From: Choristoneura fumiferana
Taxonomy: Eukaryota > Arthropoda > Insecta > Lepidoptera > Tortricidae
DNA: 64,000 nt
Direction of reading: 5' to 3'
Assembly (NCBI RefSeq): GCF_025370935.1
Contig: NC_133494.1
Location: 4,742,554 to 4,806,553, forward strand
Shown here: positions 58,095 to 64,000 of the stretch, piece by piece
Layout: each line of letters starts with the position of its first letter
Position numbering within the stretch: the stretch's first letter is position 1
Translations under genes and position numbers: made by a program
The notes under the pieces: model-generated
Database searches by the model: none
The model's input: only the letters and a program-made list of their open reading frames with translations
Told to the model about the DNA's origin: nothing

Positions 58095-58255
58095 AGTCGC
58101 CACACTCTTGACAGAGAGCTCATAATCATCGGACCAACCTAATGACGATTTTCATGGGAAAATAGTGTGGTGGTTTCCTCTTGCCTTCCACATCGCAGTA
58201 CTGGAGTCCAAAGTCGGCAATAGAGAAAGCTGCTGCGCTGCCCACTCTCACATCA

Positions 58256-58374
58256 GTGGCCGTATTGCTTAACGTTTCTGACGCTTGTGATCGCAATCAA
58301 ATGACAGATTTCCCGTACAAAAACTGTCATTTGATTGCGATCGCAAGCGTCAGAAGCGTTAGACAAAACGGCCT
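58256..58374. mobile_element. snap-back MITE GGCCGTATTG / CGATCGCAAGCGTCAG
   Basis: Arms GTGGCCGTATTGCTTAACGT...AAATGACAG and CTGTCATTTGATTGCGATCG...AAACGGCCTC pair over about 55 bases. Sequence from the same family continues at 58375-58389 and resumes at 58795 after a hAT insertion. Confidence 0.85.
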
Positions 58375-58389
58375 CAGTATTGTCTAACG

Positions 58390-58786
58390 CAGGGTTTCTC
58401 AAAGTGGGGTACGCGAACCCCTAGGGGTTCGCTATTCGACGGTAGGGGGTTCGCGACAAGGTTTACGTGATGTGGCTGTCAAACTGGCAAGATGATTAAG
58501 ATTGGGTTTTGGAGTTTTTTTTATTTTTTATTTCAACTCCAAATTTGTTACTTATTTGTTGTTGTTTGTTTCAGTTTGTATTTTCGTTGGCAAGACGAAT
58601 CTTACCTATATTTATTACGATTTATTGAAATAAATAATATACATATATTATCATGATGATTGAAATAAAAATAAACTTAGTTTCTCCAATAGCCAGTTTT
58701 ATTACTTTCTTTGGGGGAGGTAGGGGTTCGCTGTCGTCTAGAAACTTTAACAGGGGTACGTGGAGCCATAAGTTTGAGAAACCCTG
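58390..58786. mobile_element. hAT-type MITE with exact 8-bp target duplication
   Basis: Termini CAGGGTTTCTCAAAG / AGTTTGAGAAACCCTG. The 8-mer GTCTAACG flanks it exactly (58382-58389, 58787-58794). Subterminal GTACGCGAACCCCTAGGGGT and AGGGGTTCGCTGTCG words are inverted partners. An inner stretch (58505-58585) resembles the tRNA-like SINE tail (TTTCAGTTTGTATTTTCG). Confidence 0.92.
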
Positions 58787-59144
58787 GTCTAACGTTTCTG
58801 ACGCTCGCGAACGACAATTAGCCCACAGGTCCCTTCACGACCCCCAAGGGAAGAGATGGGTCTGTCCTATTCTAAAACAATTTCATTAATAGGGACGACG
58901 TATTCTAATAGTTCCTATCGATTGCAGTTTCAAGTGTCACACGCTTAAGGAACCGCCCTTCAGAATCGCCCCCTCGTCGACAATTTATCGACGGTCGAAT
59001 GCGCGGAAATTTTCAATTTACCGCAAACTCTTAGGCTAAGACCACACGGAAGGCGAGATGACTGTCAAAGCTGTGTCACGAGGCTTATACAGTCTGCGTA
59101 CTGCTTCGCAAGCACACGACTGTTTTGGACACTTTTCTGTTTTT

Positions 59145-59412
59145 TAGGGTTCCGTACTCAAATATAAATAAATATGTCTAATGTTCATGATTTGGCCAGT
59201 TAAGGCCGATTATGAAATTCCTAGGCATATCATGAAACGCCGCCATATCGGTTCTGGCACTTCACCGGCTAGGTTAGGTTATTATGGCGCCATTTCACGT
59301 TATGCCAAGGAATTTCGTGATGTGGCTGATTTTACGATCGGCCGCCGACATATAGATAATGGTACGGAGCCCTTCGTGCGCGAGTCCGACTCGCACTTTG
59401 CCGGTTTTTTAT
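59145..59412 (-). mobile_element. element ending TTTAGGGTTCCGTACTCAAA / GAGTCCGACTCGCACTTTGC
   Basis: Ends TTAGGGTTCCGTACTC and GTACGGAGCCCTTCGTGCGC, complementary over GGGTTCCGTAC. Related by its GGGTTCCGTA end to the CGTGTCGGACACGCCC elements at 19143 and 26113. The 95-residue open frame spans it and is not a gene. Confidence 0.65.
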
Positions 59413-59477
59413 TATATGTAAGAAGGGGAAAACGAGCATGCGGGTCACCTAATGGGAAGACACCTTAGCTAGCTTAG

Positions 59478-60470
59478 CAAAGTTGAAAACCCCTCGACAT
59501 TTTCATTTCAAAGTTCAATAGGTATATCTCAATAACAAAAAATTGAACCGACTACAAAAAAACATGAAAATAATTTTCTACCAGTCTGAAGTCGGTCGGT
59601 GCCTCAGCACGAGCCAGCAGGAGTGATTGAAGCCCAATATAAAGTGCGTAGGTGAGGTAGATGACTATAGGTCCACTCCTGCTGGCTCGTGCTGAGGCGC
59701 CGACCGACTTCAGACTGGTAGAAAAGTAGTCGGATCAATTTTATGTTATAAATTTTTTTTTCACCCTTTTTAGTGTAAATAATCTATGATACAATAGCTT
59801 CATGTCAATTGCTCGTCACCTTTTACAAAAGATTGCTTTTTTTCGATGCAGAGATTTTCGTTATTGAGGAGGATTGGTGCTTCACCACCAATTCCATTTC
59901 ACCATATGCATTAGGAGCTTAAATTGCTTAGCAACTGTGTTAAAGCAATAGAAATTCAACCCATGAAATACTTGTTATTGAGTAGTAACTCCAATGGTCA
60001 ACTGTGGTCTTCATCATCAGTTCCACTACACCAAATGATGATTTTCAAGAGCAAATGCACGAGTTACTACTAAATATATCAAAATTACCATAGGTGTCCC
60101 TACAACATTTGAAGAGTTTCCTCGATTTCCTTAGGGTCCAATCATCAGATCCTGATTTGGTGCTTATGGGACCTAATTGAAAGCATTCCTAAACGAACGC
60201 AAAAAAAAATTCAAATCAGTTCATAAATGACGGAGCTCTGAGGTAACAAACATTAAAAAAAATACAACCGAATAGATAACCTCCTTTTTTTGAAGTCGGT
60301 TATAAACGGCTTAACCGCTTTTTATCAAACATAGCTAATAACCACCGCAAAGAAACTCGCTTTCACGTAAAAAATCACATCAAAATCCGTTTGAGAGCTC
60401 CGATGCCATTGACACAGACATTGGCATCAAACTTATAACAGCCTCCTTTTGCATCGGAGGTTAAAAATAT
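59478..60470. mobile_element. AACCCCCGACGC-type repeat split by a 766-bp insertion
   Basis: Outer parts 59478-59535 (GTTGAAAACCCCTCGACATT) and 60302-60470 (GCTTAACCGC...TTTTGCATCGGAGGTTAAAA) line up with the 25116-25337 copy. The insert 59536-60301 is bounded by ATAA on both sides and by inverted AACCGACT / AGTCGGTT ends. Confidence 0.7.
59575..59725. repeat. 51-base near-perfect hairpin
   Basis: Arms 59575-59625 and 59674-59725 (TTTTCTACCAGTCTGAAGTC ... CAGCACGAGCCAGCAGGAGT and complement) differ at only one or two bases, with a 48-base loop. Inside the insertion at 59536-60301. Confidence 0.85.
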
Positions 60471-60479
60471 ACGTGCTTA

Positions 60480-61435
60480 ATATCCAACAACTTGACCGTC
60501 GCCGCATTACCTCTAAAGTACCCCTTATGTGTAGCCTCAGCCTTAGTGCTCTATTCTAAGTTCTATTATTGGAAGGCGCTCGTTCTGTCAAAGCTAACAA
60601 AACTTGTTATTCAAATTTAAACTCGCTCGCCTCGGAACCTCATTAGTTAGCATTATCTATGGGATAAAAAATACGGACCCTGCGGTAGCGATATAATTTA
60701 AATTTATCGTACCTACCAGCCGAAAACGCTTTGTTTAAAAAAAAAAGTATCTTTGCATGGAAATTGTGATGATGCTAAAGCTTCATGGGTATTAATGTTA
60801 ATGAAGGTCAACTGATAAAAATATTTTACTAAAAGAAAGCTACACAATTTCAGATTGAGAGGCTTACTTACAACTTATACCTAGTGCCATCCATGAAGAC
60901 GCGTGATTTTGTCAAAATTAGACATTAATGACATTGTAATAAGAACCACGGCACGCGTTATCGTGAACTACCTATACATAACTAGACATTTCAATCTCGC
61001 TCGGGAGAATGTAAAAATCCAGCAAATATTTTGACCACTTTTTGCTTACTAATATTGAAGTTATACATAGCATCAAAATGGATGTTATACTTGGGTTGGC
61101 GTTACTTCGTATGTGAGGGATGATGACGGATTGTAGAGTTTATGAGGAATTCACTGGCACCTGAACCGAAGTTTGATAGCATATTTATTATGTTCTGCGG
61201 TGTAGGTACCGATCATTTTTTAGTCTGTATATCAAAAGGGATGTTGACTGACACCATTAAAAACTATTCGAAGACACGACTCCAGTAAAAAAACGCTTTA
61301 TTTTAGCCCTGAAAACCAGATTAATTTTCGCTTAACTGCAAAATTAGATTTTGTTGTTTAAAACAATAAATAGTTAGTTGATTGAGTGTGCGAACAAGTG
61401 ACGTCATAAGTTGCTAATTCCATTCAAACTATGGG
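60480..61435. other. no recognised feature
   Basis: Mixed composition, no splice-bounded frame, no repeat recognised. Confidence 0.4.
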
Positions 61436-61440
61436 AGAAT

Positions 61441-61846
61441 GAGGGCTATCGTTTATGTCTCACTAGATGGCGCACTGTTGCGTGATTTTAAGTATGGCTT
61501 TCAAAGTCTGTTATTACGGGCGTGAAAACAAAGTTTAGCTTAAAATCATATTTAATACACCTTAAAACCGTACCATAAAAATATCGAGCATGCCACAGTG
61601 TTGCATAGTCCCCGTTTTGTTCGGAAAAAAGGGTGGACAAAGGTTTCCGAAAGACAAAACTGTCTCAAAACCAGACATCATAGCCCCGTAACGCATAATT
61701 GCCATAATTAATTTCAGATAATGCAAATATTCACAAATTATTCTAATTTAAACGCGTAGCTCACCCAAAACCTATGAGATTTGACATTTCGGAGACGTCA
61801 CGCTACACTAGCGCCTCTAGCGGCGAATTCATTCGCGAAAGCCCTC
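61441..61846 (+). mobile_element. MITE, GAGGGCTATCG family, copy 3
   Basis: Same ends and orientation as copy 1 (15411-15811), flanked by AT. Differs by small deletions, for example in GTTGCGTGATTTTAAG. Confidence 0.9.
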
Positions 61847-61914
61847 ATTGTGTTTTGACAGCTCATAAAAAGTACGTCAATTGATTGGTGGTGTCAACAT
61901 CCCTATTAATTAAC

Positions 61915-62030
61915 TTTTTTTTTGTCGAGTTAAACTCGATTTAAGACGTGAGTTATCCGGGACAATTATCATTTAATATGAGTGAGTCTCACGGTAGTTT
62001 CATGTTGAAAATAACAAAGATTGAATTCAT
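61915..62030 (-). repeat. partial copy of the GT7 intron 4 repeat
   Basis: GTCGAGTTAAACTCGATTTA, AGACGTGAGTTATCC and GTGAGTCTCACGGTAGTTTC match the reverse complement of 3787-3860. Confidence 0.6.
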
Positions 62031-62950
62031 TTAATCGCGGGTGCAACGTATTGACTTTTATACTAACACTAAACTAGGATCAAAGACTGTGATTCGAAAA
62101 TTGATGTTGATCATCGTACTTACCGGGATCGCCCTTGCCGTCTTGGCATTGCCCTTTGTCGGCTTGGATTATCAATTCGTAAGCCGGTGCTCGATTGAAT
62201 GTCGAAACCTTCTAGTTCTACTTAGAGCGCTCAACCGGATCGCACTTTACAGCCCCTGTTCGAAGACTTGTCGGCAACTTTCCTCAGTATTATTTCATCA
62301 TGAATATTTCATGAGCATTTTCCTTTTCGCGTAAAATAATTTGAAAAGTTAATTTTATCATTAATTTTGAGGGTCCCGTTTTGTTCGAATACTTGGGTTT
62401 AATTTCTCAAAATTTGATTTTCGCTCCGTGACCGGAATTTTCACGGGCCTTCGTTTAGCAGCTTTCATCGTCTGTTTATGTTGTAGAGTGGAAACTGTAA
62501 TCAAAACTGTTACCAGGTACAAGCCGGGTATTTTATTTTGTTGTTAGTTGTTTTTTCGTCGAATTGCGCCGATTCCATAAAATTACAAAATGCAGGTTTT
62601 TTTTAAAGAGAACAAGATTTAAAATTCACTAACATATTCTAACTTTACTTTTGTTACAAATGTACAATCTTGTACGCCAAAGGGATTTGACTCGCAAGAT
62701 TTGAAGACGAAATATGTACTTGTACATATGTACATACCTACGTATATTTCTAGGAAATAAAAACTTAAGTAAGTGCCCACCGGTAAACGAATAATTTTTA
62801 GTTTAAACCGGACGAGTTTGTCAGTCCAGCGAAATAGGTAATTTTATCAAACACAGCCAACATTTTAATATTTTTGATTTCAAATTGGTGATTTTATCTT
62901 ATTTTCAGTAATAACAGTTCTGACTCCGACTTCGACAACCGCTAAGCAGA

Positions 62951-63005
62951 GTCAATATCGTCACGTCACGCGTCAGAGGTGTCACGTTGCGTCAAGCGTC
63001 ACATT
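62951..63005. promoter_or_regulatory. cluster of CGTCA/GTCA motifs
   Basis: Seven GTCA words, five of them CGTCA, fall within 51 bases, all in one orientation. CGTCA/TGACG is the half-site of CREB/ATF-type factors. An acceptor-like tract precedes it (attttcag at 62901-62908), so coding origin is an alternative. Confidence 0.3.
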
Positions 63006-63561
63006 CCATGAAGTTTAGCCATGTACGGCGGCATCCAATATTGTTATGGGGCGTGGAAGTTTTACGAAATCGGCTTGTTTGGGACAAGTGTCAAGTGAAA
63101 GCGAATCACGCCCTCATGTTTGATTTTCATCCTAAGTAAGATTTAGCTTGTATTATTTTTTACATATTATCCAATCCTTAAGTCCACAGAAAGCCATTTC
63201 TACTTTAGAAAGGTTGACTGAAGCGATTAAATTAGAAAGTACAAGTATTTTAGTAGCAATATTAAATATACGTTTTTTTCCTCGTTGAATCCAGTTATAG
63301 GCTGATGCAGGCGTCAGGACGAACGTTCGGACAAAATCATCGGACATTGTCAATGTTGTAGGTCAGTACAAAATCAAGATCAAATGCAATTTCTAAAAAC
63401 TCGCGTGGCTTAATGAAACGAAGGGCATGACTTGGAGATAATTTAAAGAGCATTTAAGTTGATGAAGTCTCGTGATTATTAGTGAAATGAGTAAAAATCG
63501 CAAAATCTTAAAATAATGTATATGTACAGGTAAATACTCAAATAAGATAACCTAACCAAGA

Positions 63562-63758
63562 AAAAGTTGGCAAACCCCCGGCTGAACCGATTTTGATAAA
63601 ACATGTCTAAGAACCATCGCTAGAAAACCTGCTTTCAATTAAAAAACCCGCATTCAAATCGGTTCACCCGTTTAAGAGCTACGGTGCCACAGACAGACAG
63701 ACAGACACACATAGCGGTCAAACTTATAACACCCCTTTTTTGCGTCGGGGGTTAAAAA
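63562..63758. mobile_element. AACCCCCGACGCAAAAAGAG repeat, copy 4
   Basis: AAAAAGTTGGCAAACCCCCG to TTTTGCGTCGGGGGTTAAAA, missing the block GACATTGTCACTTCAAAG after the first end. Contains GACAGACAGACAGACACACA. Confidence 0.82.
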
Positions 63759-64000
63759 TGGTTAACAACATAACACAAAACAAGTAGTTACTTTTCATAA
63801 ATTTAATTTATTCAGATAGAAAACGCAAAGGTATTTTTGATTTCATTTTACCGATGAAACTCAAATGGTCCTCATTTTCTTTTGACGAATTTACGAATTG
63901 CTCCTCGCTTATGACTTTAGTGTTTCTTGTAGATTCAAGGTCCGTGTTTTAGATATACATACAGATATACATAGTCTCCGGAGAGAATCTGTCAGATACC

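Noticed and set aside
59181..59468. 95-residue open frame
   Set aside because: Runs through a MITE ending in GGGTTCCGTAC / GAGTCCGACTCGC, a common repeat.
62041..62334. 97-residue plus-strand frame and a gtaagt donor on the minus strand
   Set aside because: Plus frame has no recognisable domain; the minus-strand donor has no upstream open frame longer than about 16 codons.
1..64000. CRISPR array, operon, phage or plasmid features
   Set aside because: Spliced exons, intron-rich layout and eukaryotic retroposons throughout; no regularly spaced repeats or bacterial genes.

Overview
This is eukaryotic nuclear DNA, almost certainly from a moth or butterfly. The repeats fit Lepidoptera: tRNA-headed SINEs ending in GATGAT microsatellites, short Helitrons that start TCCATACTAATATTATAAA and end CTAG before a T, and many small snap-back transposons. 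The DNA is AT-rich, genes are spread over short exons with GT-AG introns, and there are no bacterial-style operons. The species cannot be named from sequence alone.

Region 1 (1-5.4 kb) holds the clearest gene: six plus-strand exons of a beta-1,4-galactosyltransferase / beta-1,4-N-acetylgalactosaminyltransferase family protein (GT7). All splice sites and phases are intact and there is a stop at 5203-5205. The N-terminal membrane-anchor exon(s) lie before the window. The fold motifs are present, but several catalytic and metal-binding positions are substituted, so it may be a pseudoenzyme or a functionally diverged paralogue.

Region 2 (about 8-50 kb and probably beyond) looks like a second plus-strand gene with very large introns. 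It has a possible promoter and 5'UTR exon near 8.0 kb, a start-codon exon at 12452-12608 encoding a short cytosolic tail and one membrane segment, a 55-base exon at 46384-46438 and a 166-base exon at 49644-49809. The reading phases of the three coding exons join without a stop. I do not recognise the product; it would be a type II membrane protein, a topology common among Golgi enzymes. No convincing later exon was identified, so its end may lie beyond 64 kb.

The rest is introns or intergenic DNA packed with repeats. These include a dispersed polyA-tailed SINE-like family (8 copies or fragments), tRNA-derived SINEs, an unusual SINE-like family with an inverted repeat at its 5' end, Helitrons, an RTE-type LINE tail, a fossil LINE reverse-transcriptase motif, hAT-type MITEs with 8-bp duplications, a 909-bp TA-flanked element and many palindromic MITEs. 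Several are nested, which preserves the order of insertion and exact target sites.
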